Part shown: positions 27,156 through 36,201 of the stretch, one piece after another | Position numbering within the stretch: the stretch's first letter is position 1 | How the letters are laid out: each line of letters opens with the position of its first letter | NCBI GenBank assembly: GCA_023416735.1 | Contig: JAEZGX010000016.1 | Span: 1 to 64,000 of the forward strand | DNA length: 64,000 nucleotides | Reading direction: 5' to 3' | Origin: Verrucomicrobiota bacterium | GTDB lineage: Bacteria; Verrucomicrobiota; Verrucomicrobiia; Opitutales; Opitutaceae | Notes under the pieces: model-generated | What the model was told of the DNA's origin: nothing | Seen by the model: only the letters and a program-made list of their open reading frames with translations | The model's database searches: none | Program-made: the position numbers and the translations under genes

Positions 27156-27872
27156 ATGAGTTCCCCAGCCACCCTCGTTGTCACCGGCGCCGGTTCCGGC
27201 ATCGGCCGCGCCGTCGCCCTGCGTTTTCTTTCCGCCGGTTGGCACGTCGCACTCGTCGGCCGCCGGATCGTTGCCCTCGCTGAAACCGCGGCACTCGCCG
27301 GTTCCGCCGCCGAACGCGCCGTTCCGTTTTCCTGCAACATCGCCGATCCGTCCGCCGTCGACGCGATGGCGCGCGCCGTTCTCGCCCGGTTCGGCCGTGT
27401 CGACGCGCTCGTCAACGCCGCCGGCACCAACATCCCGCGTCGCAGCTGGAGTGAGCTTTCGCACACGGATTACCGCGCCGTCCTCGCCGCCAATCTCGAT
27501 GGCGCTGTTTATTGCGTGCAGGCATTCCTGCCTCATTTCCGCACCCAAGGCGCCGGCACCGTCGTCAACATCAACTCCGAAGCCGGCCTCCAAGCCAGCG
27601 CCAAATCCGGCGTCGCTTACGTCGCTTCGAAGTTCGGCCTGACCGGTCTCACGCAATCGCTCAACGCCGAGGAACGCGCCCACGGCATCCGCGCCTGCTC
27701 CATTTTTCCCGGCGATGTCGACACTCCGTTGCTCGACCGCCGCCCGAACCCGCCTCCGCCCGAAGCGCGCGCCGCCATGCTGCAACCCGACGACGTCGCC
27801 GCGTGCGTCTGGCTGGCGGTGACCCTGCCGCCGCACGCGATCGTCGAACAGCTCGTCGTCCGCCCGCGCTAG
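27156..27872 (+). CDS. SDR family oxidoreductase
   Basis: A 238-residue short-chain dehydrogenase with LVVTGAGSGIGRAVAL, ALVNAAGTNIPRRSW, NINSEAGLQ, the catalytic YVASKFGLTGL and FPGDVDTPLL. The ATG at 27156 is chosen because the cofactor loop then lies at residue 8-16; a GTG at 27132 would add eight unlikely residues. The arginine after the second strand (VGRR) suggests NADP(H). It has its own spacing of about 190 bases from the FAH gene and 159 from the next gene, so it may be transcribed alone. Substrate unknown. Confidence 0.85.
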   Translation: MSSPATLVVTGAGSGIGRAVALRFLSAGWHVALVGRRIVALAETAALAGSAAERAVPFSCNIADPSAVDAMARAVLARFGRVDALVNAAGTNIPRRSWSELSHTDYRAVLAANLDGAVYCVQAFLPHFRTQGAGTVVNINSEAGLQASAKSGVAYVASKFGLTGLTQSLNAEERAHGIRACSIFPGDVDTPLLDRRPNPPPPEARAAMLQPDDVAACVWLAVTLPPHAIVEQLVVRPR

Positions 27873-27909
27873 AAATTTTCCCGCCCTAGCGGCTCGCGCT
27901 TCCATCGGC

Positions 27910-27936
27910 GCGAACTCTTCTTCCAGCGCGGCTAAA
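27910..27936 (+). promoter_or_regulatory. GCGA-N7-TTCC-N8-TAAA element, copy B
   Basis: GCGA at 27910, TTCC at 27921 and TAAA at 27933 match the family exactly. It lies 95 bases upstream of the Gfo/Idh/MocA gene at 28032 and points towards it. Confidence 0.6.
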
Positions 27937-28031
27937 GCACGCTGGCCTGATCTTGTTTATTATGGATCGGACTCGCGTCTTTTCACAGTTCGGCGCTGTG
28001 TAACTGCACCCGAACCGCTCACTTTACCCAC

Positions 28032-29282
28032 ATGAATAAATCTCTCGGCATCGGTTTCATCGGCAGCGGATTCATTACCAAGTTTCATCTTCAATCCTTC
28101 GTCGCCGTGCGCGACGCCGACATCCGCGGCCTCTGGAGCCCCAACGCCGCCAACGCCATCGAGACCGCCGCCTACGCGCGCTCGCTCGGAATCGGCGACA
28201 CCAAGGCCTACGCTTCGATCACCGAGATGGTCGCCGATCCGTCCATCGACGCCCTTTGGATCTGCGGCCCCAATCACCGCCGCGTCGAAAACCTCGAGGA
28301 AATCGTCGCCGCCCTCGATTCCGGCAAGGGCTCGCTCAAGGCCATCGCCTGCGAAAAGCCCCTCGCCCGCAACGTCGCCGAAGCCAAACGCTGCGTCGAA
28401 CTCATCGAAAAATCCGGCGTCCTACACGGTTATCTTGAGGATCAGCTTTTCGTTCCGGCGATCGTCCGCGGACGCGAACTCGCTTGGGGCCGCGGCGCCG
28501 CCGCCACCGGCCGCCCCTATCTCGCCCGCTCCGCCGAAGAACACAGCGGCCCCCACAAACCCTGGTTCTGGCAGGGCCAGCATCAGGGCGGCGGCGTGCT
28601 CAACGACATGATGTGCCACAGCGTCGAGGTCACCCGTTTCCTCCTCACCAAGCCCGGCGCCCCGCGCAACAGCATCCGCCCCGTCAAGGTCACCGGTCAC
28701 ATTCAAAGTCTAAAATGGTCGCGCCCCGATTACGCGCGCATCCTCCGGGAAACGATGGGCGCCGAAGTCGACTACCTCACACGTCCGTCCGAAGATTTCG
28801 CCCGTGCCACCGTCGAATACGTCGACGAATCCGGCCGTCCGCTCATCGCCGAAACCACCACGTCGTGGAGTTACGTCGGCGCCGGCCTGCGTCTCAGCTC
28901 CGAACTGCTCGGACCCGAATACTCCTTCGCCTACAACTCGCTCGACACGAGTTCGAAGCTCTTCCTCAGCCGCCGCGTCGTCGGCGCCGCGGGCGAGGAT
29001 CTCGTCGAAAAACAAAACGCCGAACAAGGCCTCATGCCGATCGTCGGCAACGAAGCCGCCGAATACGGCTACGAAAACGAGAACCGTTATTTCACCCGTT
29101 GCTTCCTCCAGGGAAAACAACCCGCGCTGAACTTCCACGACGGACTCGAGGTCGTGAAGCTCCTCATGACCGCCTACATGAGCGCGGAACAGGAGCGCAC
29201 GTTGCCTTGGAATCCACCCGGCCTCGACACCTTCGTCCCCGCCGTCGCCCAAGGAAAGTGGAACCCTGCTTCCGTCCGCTAA
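28032..29282 (+). CDS. Gfo/Idh/MocA family oxidoreductase
   Basis: A 416-residue NAD(P)-dependent dehydrogenase. The N-terminal Rossmann fold reads IGFIGSGFITKFHLQSF, followed by ICGPNHRR and the catalytic-region AIACEKPLARNVAEAK (EKP motif); a C-terminal alpha/beta substrate domain follows with GGGVLNDMMCHSVEV. There is no signal peptide, so it acts in the cytoplasm on a sugar, inositol or similar polyol. It heads a run with an MFS gene (43 bases) and NagB (18 bases), suggesting intake and oxidation of an amino or neutral sugar. Confidence 0.9.
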   Translation: MNKSLGIGFIGSGFITKFHLQSFVAVRDADIRGLWSPNAANAIETAAYARSLGIGDTKAYASITEMVADPSIDALWICGPNHRRVENLEEIVAALDSGKGSLKAIACEKPLARNVAEAKRCVELIEKSGVLHGYLEDQLFVPAIVRGRELAWGRGAAATGRPYLARSAEEHSGPHKPWFWQGQHQGGGVLNDMMCHSVEVTRFLLTKPGAPRNSIRPVKVTGHIQSLKWSRPDYARILRETMGAEVDYLTRPSEDFARATVEYVDESGRPLIAETTTSWSYVGAGLRLSSELLGPEYSFAYNSLDTSSKLFLSRRVVGAAGEDLVEKQNAEQGLMPIVGNEAAEYGYENENRYFTRCFLQGKQPALNFHDGLEVVKLLMTAYMSAEQERTLPWNPPGLDTFVPAVAQGKWNPASVR

Positions 29283-29325
29283 CCTGCCGCTCTCTCATCT
29301 CACGATCCGTTCCCCAGCCTCCCCC

Positions 29326-30570
29326 ATGACCCCTCCCCGCTCCGTCGCCCCGAGTCTCTTCGGCATGATGCTCCTCGAGTTCTTCATCTGGGGCGCATGG
29401 CTCCCGTTGATCTGGACCTACATGGGCGGCCTCGGCTTCACCGGCACGCAAATCGCGCTGGTCGGCAGCACGTTCGCGATCGCCTCCATCGTCGCCATCT
29501 TCTTCGGCAATCAATTTGTCGACCGCACGTTCGCCGCCGAGCGCTTCATGGCCGGCAGCCATCTCATCGGCGGTCTCGCGATGATCGGCATGTTCTTCAC
29601 GCGCGATTTTCTCCCGTTCTTCACGTTGATGGTCATCCACTCGATTTGCTACGTCCCGACCATCTCCGTCGCCAACTCGCTCGCGTTTTCCCACTTGAAA
29701 GACGCCACGCGCGAGTTCGGACGCGTCCGCCTCGGCGGCACCGTCGGCTGGATCCTCGCGTCGTGGCCGCTCTACTTCGCGCTCCAGGATGTCGAGGGCG
29801 AAGCGCTCCAACGCGCGCTCAGCTACATCTTCCTCGTCGCCGGTGGCGCGGGCATCGTGCTCGCCGCCTTCAGTCTCACGCTTCCGCATACGCCGCCCAA
29901 ACCCGCCACGAAAGCCGTCGAACCGCTCGCCTGGCGCGAGGGTTTCCGCGTCCTGATCCGCACGCCTTTCCTGCTCGTCCTGTTCGTCGTCACGTTCATC
30001 GACTCGATCATCCACAACGGCTACTTCCTCCTGGCCGGCGGGTTTCTCGGCGCCGTCGGCATCAAACCCGAGCACATCATGCCGGTGATGAGCCTCGGCC
30101 AGGTCGCGGAAATGCTCACGATGCTGATCCTCGGCTATTTCCTCCGCCGTCTCGGCTGGAAATGGACGCTCACGATCGGCGTCCTCGGCCACGCGGTCCG
30201 CTTTCTCGTGTTCGCGTTCTTCAGCGACTACCTTGGCGCCATGATCGCGGTGCAATTGCTCCACGGCATCTGCTACGCGTTCTTCTTCGCGACACTCTAC
30301 ATCTTCATCGATGCGGCGTTCCCGAACGACATGCGCACGAGCGCGCAGGGACTCTTCAACCTTCTCGTCATCGGCATCGGCGACCTCGCCGCAAAATGGA
30401 TCTTCGTTCCGTTGCTGGCCCACATGACCACCGACGCCGGCGTCGACTACCAACGGCTTTTCCTCGTCCCGAGCGGCATGGCCATCGCCGCCGCCCTCCT
30501 CCTTCTCGTCGCGTTCCGCCCCACGCCCGAACTCGACGCCAAAGCTCGCGGCGCCCAGCCCGCCGCGTAG
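29326..30570 (+). CDS. MFS transporter, nucleoside:H+ symporter (NupG/XapB)-like
   Basis: A 414-residue transporter with twelve predicted helices. MMLLEFFIWGAWLPLIWTYM and GRVRLGGTVGWILASWP are typical of the NUP family used in this phylum and in Bacteroidota for sugars and nucleosides. It follows the Gfo/Idh/MocA gene by 43 bases and precedes the NagB fusion by 18, so amino sugar or nucleoside uptake is plausible. Family membership is clear but the substrate is not. Confidence 0.88.
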   Translation: MTPPRSVAPSLFGMMLLEFFIWGAWLPLIWTYMGGLGFTGTQIALVGSTFAIASIVAIFFGNQFVDRTFAAERFMAGSHLIGGLAMIGMFFTRDFLPFFTLMVIHSICYVPTISVANSLAFSHLKDATREFGRVRLGGTVGWILASWPLYFALQDVEGEALQRALSYIFLVAGGAGIVLAAFSLTLPHTPPKPATKAVEPLAWREGFRVLIRTPFLLVLFVVTFIDSIIHNGYFLLAGGFLGAVGIKPEHIMPVMSLGQVAEMLTMLILGYFLRRLGWKWTLTIGVLGHAVRFLVFAFFSDYLGAMIAVQLLHGICYAFFFATLYIFIDAAFPNDMRTSAQGLFNLLVIGIGDLAAKWIFVPLLAHMTTDAGVDYQRLFLVPSGMAIAAALLLLVAFRPTPELDAKARGAQPAA

Positions 30571-30588
30571 CGTCACCTTTCGTTCGCA

Positions 30589-32499
30589 ATGCACGCTCCT
30601 GTATCCGAAAACGAACAACGCGAACGCATCCCGACGCGCATCCACGCCTCCGCCGACGACGCCTGTCGCCAGGTTGCCGCCGAGATCGCCGCACTCATCC
30701 GCCAAAACGACGCCGCCAACCGCCCCACCGTTCTTGGTCTCGCGACCGGCTCCACGCCGGTCCGTCTCTATCGCGAATTGATCCGCCTCCATCGCGAAGA
30801 AGGCCTCAGTTTTCGCCGCGTCATCACGTTCAATCTCGACGAATACTACGGCCTCTCGCCCACGCATCCCGAAAGCTACCGCAGCTTCATGGCGGCGCAG
30901 TTGTTCGATCACATCGACATCCCGCGCGAAAACACTCACGTGCCCGACGGCACCGTGCCTCGCGCCGAGGTCTTCGCCTGGTGCCAGCGCTACGAGGAAA
31001 AAATCCGCGCCGCCGGCGGAATCGATCTCCAGATCCTCGGCATCGGTCGCTCCGGCCACATCGGTTTCAACGAACCCGGCTCCGCCCGCGATTCCCGCAC
31101 GCGGCTCATCACCCTCGACAGCCTGACGCGCCGTGACGCCGCGCGCGATTTCCTTGGCGAAACTAACGTCCCGCGCCACGCCATCACCATGGGCGTCGGC
31201 ACCATCCTCGCCGCGCGCCGTATCGTTCTCCTCGCTTGGGGAGAAGCGAAGGCCGGCGTTCTGGCCCAAGCCGTCGAAGGTCCCGTCGTCGAATCGCTGC
31301 CCGCGAGTTTTCTCCAACTGCATCTCGCCGTCACGTTCCACGTCGACCACGCCGCCGCCAGCGCCCTCACGCGCTTTCGTCATCCGTGGTTGGTCAGCCC
31401 GGTCACCTGGACCCCGTCGCTCACGCGTCGCGCCGTCGTCTGGCTTTCGCGTCACGTCAAAAAGCCCGTCCTCAAACTGCTCGACGAAGACTACAGCGAA
31501 AACGGCATGGCTGACCTGCTCACCGAACAGGGTCCCGCCTACGGCCTGAACATCCGCATCTTCAACGAACTCCAGCACACCATCACCGGCTGGCCCGGCG
31601 GCAAACCCAACGCCGACGATACGAATCGCCCGGAGCGCGCCACGCCTTTCCCCAAACGCGTCCTCATCTTCAGCCCCGAGCCTTCTCACGACGTCCTCGG
31701 CATGGGCGGCACGTTGCGCCGCCTGATCGAACAAGGACACGACGTCACCGTCGCTTTCCAAACATCCGGCAACCTCGCGATCCCCGACGACGAAGCGATC
31801 GCCGCCGCCGATCTCATCAACGATCTCGCCGGCTCCATCGATTCGCCGACCTCCGCCGCCGCGAGTTTCGCCGCCGAGGCCCGTGCCCAACTTCTGGCCA
31901 AAACCGGTTTCGAACCCGACACGCCCCTCGTCCGCCGCTTGAAATCCCGCGTCCGCCGCAACGAAGCACGCGCCTCGCTCCACGGCTGCGGCCTGTCCAA
32001 CGGAAAAATACGTTTCCTCGATCTCGGCTTCTACGAACGCGGACGCTACCGCGCCTTCGCCCCGGACGACTCCGATTTCCAAGCGCTCCTCGCCCTCACG
32101 CGCGAAATCGCGCCGCACCAGATTTTCGTCACCGGCGATCGCGACGATCCTTCCGCCATCACCGCCGTTTGTTTCCAACTCGTCCGGCGCGTGCTCGAAA
32201 CCGTCGCGCCCGAGCCGTGGTTCGCAGACTGCCGCGTTTGGCTTTATCGCGGCGTCGAAACCGTCTGGGACGCCGCCGAAATCGACATGGCTGTCCCGCT
32301 GAGCCCGCGCGAACTCGCGCAAAAATCTCAGGCCATCTATCACCACAAGAGCCAGCGCAGCCAGACTCCCGTCTCTTTCGGCCTGCGCGAACCCTGGCAA
32401 CAAGCGGAACAACACAACCGCACGCTCGGCGCACTCTACGACGATCTCGGGCTCGCCAATTACGAAGCCATCGAAGCCTTCCAGCGCTGGCACGCCTAA
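30589..32499 (+). CDS. nagB: Glucosamine-6-phosphate deaminase fused to a degenerate PIG-L domain
   Basis: A 636-residue protein. Residues about 15-275 are NagB: LGLATGSTPVRLYREL, the FNLDEYYGL catalytic aspartate, and GIGRSGHIGFNEPG with the active-site histidine. It would convert glucosamine-6-phosphate to fructose-6-phosphate and ammonia. The C-terminal half (about 355-630) aligns with the PIG-L/LmbE deacetylase found fused to NagB in Bacteroidota, but the zinc motif usually read SPHPDDD is here SPEPSHD (residues 362-368), and the usual DPHGTHR is DPSAITA (520-526). All expected metal histidines are gone, so this half is probably structural or regulatory. Confidence 0.87.
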   Translation: MHAPVSENEQRERIPTRIHASADDACRQVAAEIAALIRQNDAANRPTVLGLATGSTPVRLYRELIRLHREEGLSFRRVITFNLDEYYGLSPTHPESYRSFMAAQLFDHIDIPRENTHVPDGTVPRAEVFAWCQRYEEKIRAAGGIDLQILGIGRSGHIGFNEPGSARDSRTRLITLDSLTRRDAARDFLGETNVPRHAITMGVGTILAARRIVLLAWGEAKAGVLAQAVEGPVVESLPASFLQLHLAVTFHVDHAAASALTRFRHPWLVSPVTWTPSLTRRAVVWLSRHVKKPVLKLLDEDYSENGMADLLTEQGPAYGLNIRIFNELQHTITGWPGGKPNADDTNRPERATPFPKRVLIFSPEPSHDVLGMGGTLRRLIEQGHDVTVAFQTSGNLAIPDDEAIAAADLINDLAGSIDSPTSAAASFAAEARAQLLAKTGFEPDTPLVRRLKSRVRRNEARASLHGCGLSNGKIRFLDLGFYERGRYRAFAPDDSDFQALLALTREIAPHQIFVTGDRDDPSAITAVCFQLVRRVLETVAPEPWFADCRVWLYRGVETVWDAAEIDMAVPLSPRELAQKSQAIYHHKSQRSQTPVSFGLREPWQQAEQHNRTLGALYDDLGLANYEAIEAFQRWHA

Positions 32500-32678
32500 G
32501 CGCTCTGTTGCCGAGTTAACCGCGCCACTGCCGGCGCCCAACCGCACCTCGCTTCGCAGCGGAAAGCGCGGGCGTCGCGTTCCTTCCTCGACGATTGAGT
32601 CGAAGCCAACGCACCTCTCCTTTCGCTCCCGCCCTCGCCGGCCGTTTTTGATTTCCGCTTCGTCGTCATTCCACCGAC

Positions 32679-32705
32679 GCGAAACCTTCTTCCGAGCGGG
32701 CTAAA
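32679..32705 (+). promoter_or_regulatory. GCGA-N7-TTCC-N8-TAAA element, copy C
   Basis: GCGA at 32679, TTCC at 32690 and TAAA at 32702. It ends 25 bases before the GTG of the cyclase gene, close enough to place a transcription start just before that codon. It sits in a 231-base gap after NagB, suggesting a new transcription unit. Confidence 0.6.
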
Positions 32706-32730
32706 GCCGCGCCGCCGCCACTCTGCTAAC

Positions 32731-33402
32731 GTGCTGGACTTGCCCCACCCAACGCCAGATCCCGCCGCGCCCCCGCGTTTCATCGACCTCACGCATCCGC
32801 TCGTGCATGGCGCACCGACGTTTCCGAACGATCCCAAGCTCGCCATCATCCCTCACGCGCGGATTGCCACGCACCAGTTCAACACCACCCACGTCCTGAT
32901 CGGCACCCATCAGGGCACGCATCTCGACGCGATGTATCATTTTTTCGACGACGGCCGCACGCTCGATCGCATGCCGCTCGATTGGTTCTACGGTCCCGCG
33001 GTCCGCGTCTCGATCCCGAAGCCTCCCGATGGCGAAATCACGGTCGAAGATCTTCGCGTCCACGAGCGTCACTTCACGCCCGGCGCCCGCGTGATCGTCA
33101 ACACCGGCTGGCATCGTCGTTTCGGCGCTCCCGATTTCTTCGACCGTTTCCCTTCCTTTACCGTCGAAGCCGCGCACTACCTCGCTGCCCGCCGCATTCG
33201 GCTGCTCGGGATGGACATGCCCACGCCCGGCAAACAATGGCTCGAGCTTCATCACGTGCTGCTCGCCGCCGACACCGAAATCGTCGTGGTCGAGAGCCTC
33301 GCGAATCTCGACGCGCTGCCCGACACCTTCGTTTTTTCCGCCTTCCCGCTTCCGCTTCAGGGCCGCGACGGATCTCCCATCCGCGCCGTCGCCATCTGCT
33401 AA
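32731..33402 (+). CDS. Cyclase family protein (kynurenine-formamidase-like metal hydrolase)
   Basis: A 223-residue protein with the family metal-binding motif in IGTHQGTHLDAMYHF, preceded by FIDLTHPLVHGAPTFPND, and with GMDMPTPGKQ and ESLANLDAL further on. Relatives hydrolyse amides or lactams (kynurenine formamidase, isatin hydrolase) or act on lactones. The start is GTG at 32731. It heads the eight-gene operon and ends nine bases before the transketolase N-subunit gene. In this context opening of a lactone or cyclic amide as a first step is conceivable, but that is inference. Confidence 0.84.
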   Translation: MLDLPHPTPDPAAPPRFIDLTHPLVHGAPTFPNDPKLAIIPHARIATHQFNTTHVLIGTHQGTHLDAMYHFFDDGRTLDRMPLDWFYGPAVRVSIPKPPDGEITVEDLRVHERHFTPGARVIVNTGWHRRFGAPDFFDRFPSFTVEAAHYLAARRIRLLGMDMPTPGKQWLELHHVLLAADTEIVVVESLANLDALPDTFVFSAFPLPLQGRDGSPIRAVAIC

Positions 33403-33410
33403 CCCCGCCC

Positions 33411-34232
33411 ATGCTCGATCGTTCGACTCTCGAATCTCTGCGCGCCCGCGCCAAATCCATCCGCCGACAGATCGTCGCGATGGTGCATCGCGCCAACTCC
33501 GGCCACGTCGGGGGCAGTCTCGGCGCCACCGAGCTCGTCACCGCGCTCTACTTTCATCTCATGCGCCACGATCCAGCGCAGCCCGACTGGAACGAGCGCG
33601 ACCGCTTCATTCTTTCGAAGGGCCATTGCACGCCCGTCATCTACGCTGCGCTCGCCGAAGCAGGTTATTTCCCCGCCGCCGATCTCGAAACCTTCCGCCG
33701 CCCGGGCTCGCATCTCCAAGGCCATCCATATCAGCCCAAGACGCCCGGCATCGACGCGTCCACCGGCACGCTCGGACTCGGACTTTCCACCGCCTGCGGC
33801 ATGGCGCTCGGCGCCCGGCTTCGCCACTCGCCCGAAACTTACTACGTGATCTGCGGCGACGGCGAATCGCAGGAGGGCCAAATCTGGGAAGCCGCGATGT
33901 TCGCAGCCAAATACCGGCTGGGAAACCTGATCGCGTTCACCGATCGCAATCGCCTTCAGACCGACGGCAACACCGAGGATGTCATGCCGCTCGATCCCCT
34001 GCCCGAAAAGTGGGAATCGTTCGGCTGGCACACGCAAGAGATCGATGGCCACGACTACGACGCCATCGTCGACGCGATCGCCGCCGCCAAGGCGCGCCCC
34101 GATCAACCGTCCATGATCGTCGCCAACACCATCAAGGGTCGCGGCGTTTCCTTCATGGAAAACGTCGCCTCCTGGCACGGCACGCCGCCGACCGCGGACG
34201 AACTTCAACGCGCACTCGAGGAAATCGCATGA
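33411..34232 (+). CDS. Transketolase, N-terminal (TPP-binding) subunit
   Basis: A 273-residue protein equal to the first third of a transketolase. It has HRANSGHVGGSLGATEL, ILSKGHCTPVIYAAL and the diphosphate-binding CGDGESQEGQIWEA, ending in FTDRNRLQTDG. The start MLDRSTLESLRA at 33411 follows the cyclase stop by eight bases. The next gene, overlapping by four bases, supplies the pyrimidine-binding and C-terminal domains. Split transketolases of this form serve pentose metabolism but also special pathways such as sulfosugar and apiose breakdown. Confidence 0.92.
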   Translation: MLDRSTLESLRARAKSIRRQIVAMVHRANSGHVGGSLGATELVTALYFHLMRHDPAQPDWNERDRFILSKGHCTPVIYAALAEAGYFPAADLETFRRPGSHLQGHPYQPKTPGIDASTGTLGLGLSTACGMALGARLRHSPETYYVICGDGESQEGQIWEAAMFAAKYRLGNLIAFTDRNRLQTDGNTEDVMPLDPLPEKWESFGWHTQEIDGHDYDAIVDAIAAAKARPDQPSMIVANTIKGRGVSFMENVASWHGTPPTADELQRALEEIA

Positions 34233-35173
34233 CCCGCCCGCTCAAGCAAACCCGCCAGGGCTACGTCGACGCACTCATCGAGCTCGCCGCCACCACGCCC
34301 GAACTCGTCGTCCTCGACGCCGATGTCGCGAAGGCCACGAAGACCTGCGACTTCGAAAAACAATTTCCCGATCGCTTCTTCAACTGCGGCGCGGCCGAGC
34401 AAAACCTCCTCTCCGTCTCCGCCGGCCTCGCCCTCGAGGGTTTCCTCCCCTTCGCCTCCACTTTCGGCGTGTTCGTCACCTGTCGCGCCGGCGACCAGCT
34501 TCGCGCGTCGATCTGCTATCCGCGGGTCAACGTGAAGATTGGCGCCACCCACTGCGGCATCACCACGGGCGGCGACGGCGCTTCGCATCAAACGAACGAG
34601 GACATCGCCATCGCCCGCGCGATGCCGAATCTCACCATCCTCGTGCCGGGCGACTACGAGGAAGCCCGGCTCGCCACGCACGCTGCCGCGCGCATGCCCG
34701 GCCCCGTTTATCTGCGCTTCGGCCGCGACAACTATCCCGTCGTGCCCGAGATCCACGGCTCCTTCGAAATCGGCCGCGCCAAAATTCTTCGAGAGGGCCG
34801 CGATGTCTCCCTCCTCACGACGGGCATCATGGTGTCCGAAGGACTCGCCGCCGCCGACGAACTCGCGGCCGTCGGCGTATCCGCGCGGGTGATTCACTTC
34901 CCCACCGTCAAGCCGCTCGATCGCACCGCGATCCTCGATGCCGCCCGCTCGACACGCGCAATCGTCACCGCCGAGGAACACTCGATCATCGGCGGCCTCG
35001 GCGAGGCCGTCGCCGCCACTCTCGGCGAAGCTCATCCCACCATCCTTCGCCGCGTCGGCGTCCGCGATGTATTCGGAGAATCAGGACACGCCGCCGAATT
35101 GCTCGACAAATACGGCCTGCGCGCGCGCGACATCGCCGCCGCCGCCCTGGACGCCCTCCGCCCTCTCTCTTGA
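34229..35173 (+). CDS. Transketolase, C-terminal (pyrimidine-binding) subunit
   Basis: A 314-residue partner to the preceding subunit. DADVAKATKTCDFEKQF, NCGAAEQNLLSVSAGLALEG (with the glutamate that activates thiamine diphosphate) and the PYR-domain TFGVFVTCRAGDQLR are visible, then a transketolase C domain with ITAEEHSIIGGLGEAV-like sequence. The ATG at 34229 overlaps the previous TGA, so equimolar synthesis is expected. The stop again overlaps the alcohol dehydrogenase start. The acceptor and donor sugars are not readable from sequence. Confidence 0.92.
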   Translation: MTRPLKQTRQGYVDALIELAATTPELVVLDADVAKATKTCDFEKQFPDRFFNCGAAEQNLLSVSAGLALEGFLPFASTFGVFVTCRAGDQLRASICYPRVNVKIGATHCGITTGGDGASHQTNEDIAIARAMPNLTILVPGDYEEARLATHAAARMPGPVYLRFGRDNYPVVPEIHGSFEIGRAKILREGRDVSLLTTGIMVSEGLAAADELAAVGVSARVIHFPTVKPLDRTAILDAARSTRAIVTAEEHSIIGGLGEAVAATLGEAHPTILRRVGVRDVFGESGHAAELLDKYGLRARDIAAAALDALRPLS

Positions 35174-36201
35174 TGAAAGCTCTCGTCAAAACCAAGCCCG
35201 GCCTCGGCAACGTCGAACTCGTCGACATGCCCGAACCCGCGCCTGCCCCCGATCAGGTAAAACTCGAAATTCTCGCGTGCGGCATCTGCGGCACCGACGT
35301 GCACGTTTACCACGACACGTTCCGCAACTTTCCTCCGGTGATTCTCGGCCACGAATTCGTCGCCCGCGTCATCGAGGAGGGCGCCGATGTCCGCGGCACC
35401 ACCGACCCGAAAGCCCGCTATGCGGTGCTCGGCGCGACCGCGCTCATCGATCGCACCGATCCGTTCGTCCGCTCCGGCAATTTTATCCTTAGCAGCCGGC
35501 GCCGCGGCATGGGTCACGGCGTGCATGGCGGTTTCGCCCGTCATGCCGTCGTCCGGCCCGACCAGCTTTTCCGTCTCGATGACTCGCTGCCTGACGAAGA
35601 AGGCGCACTGGTCGAACCCCTCGCCGTCGCCGTCCACGCTGTCGGCGAACAAACTCACGTTTGCCCGGGCGACGTTGCGCTTGTTTCAGGTCCCGGCCCG
35701 ATTGGCCTGCTCTGCCTGATGGTGCTCACGCAGCTCGGCGTCAAAACCATCGTGGCCGGCACCACCGCCGACAGCACGCGCCTCGCGCTCGCTCGCGAGC
35801 TCGGCGCCATTCGCGTGGTCGATGTCCAGAAGGAAAACATCCTCGACGCTGTTCGTTCGATCGCTGGACCTCACGGTGTCGATGTTGTCTTCGAAGCCGC
35901 CGGCGCCGCTCCGTCCGCGCGTTCATGTCTCGAGGCTCTCCGCCCGCTCGGTCGCTATGTGCAGATCGGACATTTCGGCGGCGACATCACCGTGCCGTTC
36001 GACCGCATCGGCTTCAAACAACTCGAGGTCACCGGTTCCGTCGGCTACACCGAAGCGACATGGGAGCGCACGATGCGGCTTCTCGCCCAAGGTTTGCGTC
36101 CCAGCCGCATCGTCACGCATCGCCTCCCGCTTGCGCAATGGCGCGAGGGTTTCGACCTGTTCGAACGCAAGATCGCCGCCAAGGTGATCCTCCTCCCATG
36201 A
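35173..36201 (+). CDS. Zinc-dependent alcohol dehydrogenase (MDR), lacking the structural zinc site
   Basis: A 342-residue medium-chain dehydrogenase with catalytic-zinc ligands in CGICGTDVHVY and ILGHEFVARV, EPLAVAVHAV, and the NAD-binding VSGPGPIGLLCLM. The lobe that normally carries four structural-zinc cysteines reads AVLGATALIDRTDPFVRSG and has none. The start is taken as ATG 35173, overlapping the transketolase stop; an in-frame TTG one codon earlier is possible. It is likely a polyol or sugar dehydrogenase of the sorbitol/threonine dehydrogenase group, working with the SDR that follows. Confidence 0.88.
   Translation: MKALVKTKPGLGNVELVDMPEPAPAPDQVKLEILACGICGTDVHVYHDTFRNFPPVILGHEFVARVIEEGADVRGTTDPKARYAVLGATALIDRTDPFVRSGNFILSSRRRGMGHGVHGGFARHAVVRPDQLFRLDDSLPDEEGALVEPLAVAVHAVGEQTHVCPGDVALVSGPGPIGLLCLMVLTQLGVKTIVAGTTADSTRLALARELGAIRVVDVQKENILDAVRSIAGPHGVDVVFEAAGAAPSARSCLEALRPLGRYVQIGHFGGDITVPFDRIGFKQLEVTGSVGYTEATWERTMRLLAQGLRPSRIVTHRLPLAQWREGFDLFERKIAAKVILLP

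Noticed and set aside
27985..28015. CACAG-N7-CTGTG as an operator upstream of the Gfo/Idh/MocA gene
   Set aside because: Only five-base half-sites, single copy, easily due to chance.
29164..32547. A very long open frame on the minus strand opposite the MFS and NagB genes (over 1100 codons)
   Set aside because: It lies antisense to two well-supported genes, its translation is low-complexity and rich in Glu, Asp, Ala, Arg and Gly, and it matches no domain. Long antisense frames are expected in GC-rich codon usage.
33411..35173. Split transketolase genes considered as DXP synthase or a dehydrogenase E1
   Set aside because: The N-subunit has transketolase-type GDGESQEGQIWEA and HRANSGHVGG motifs and a separate small C-subunit; DXS is a single chain and E1 proteins lack these motifs.
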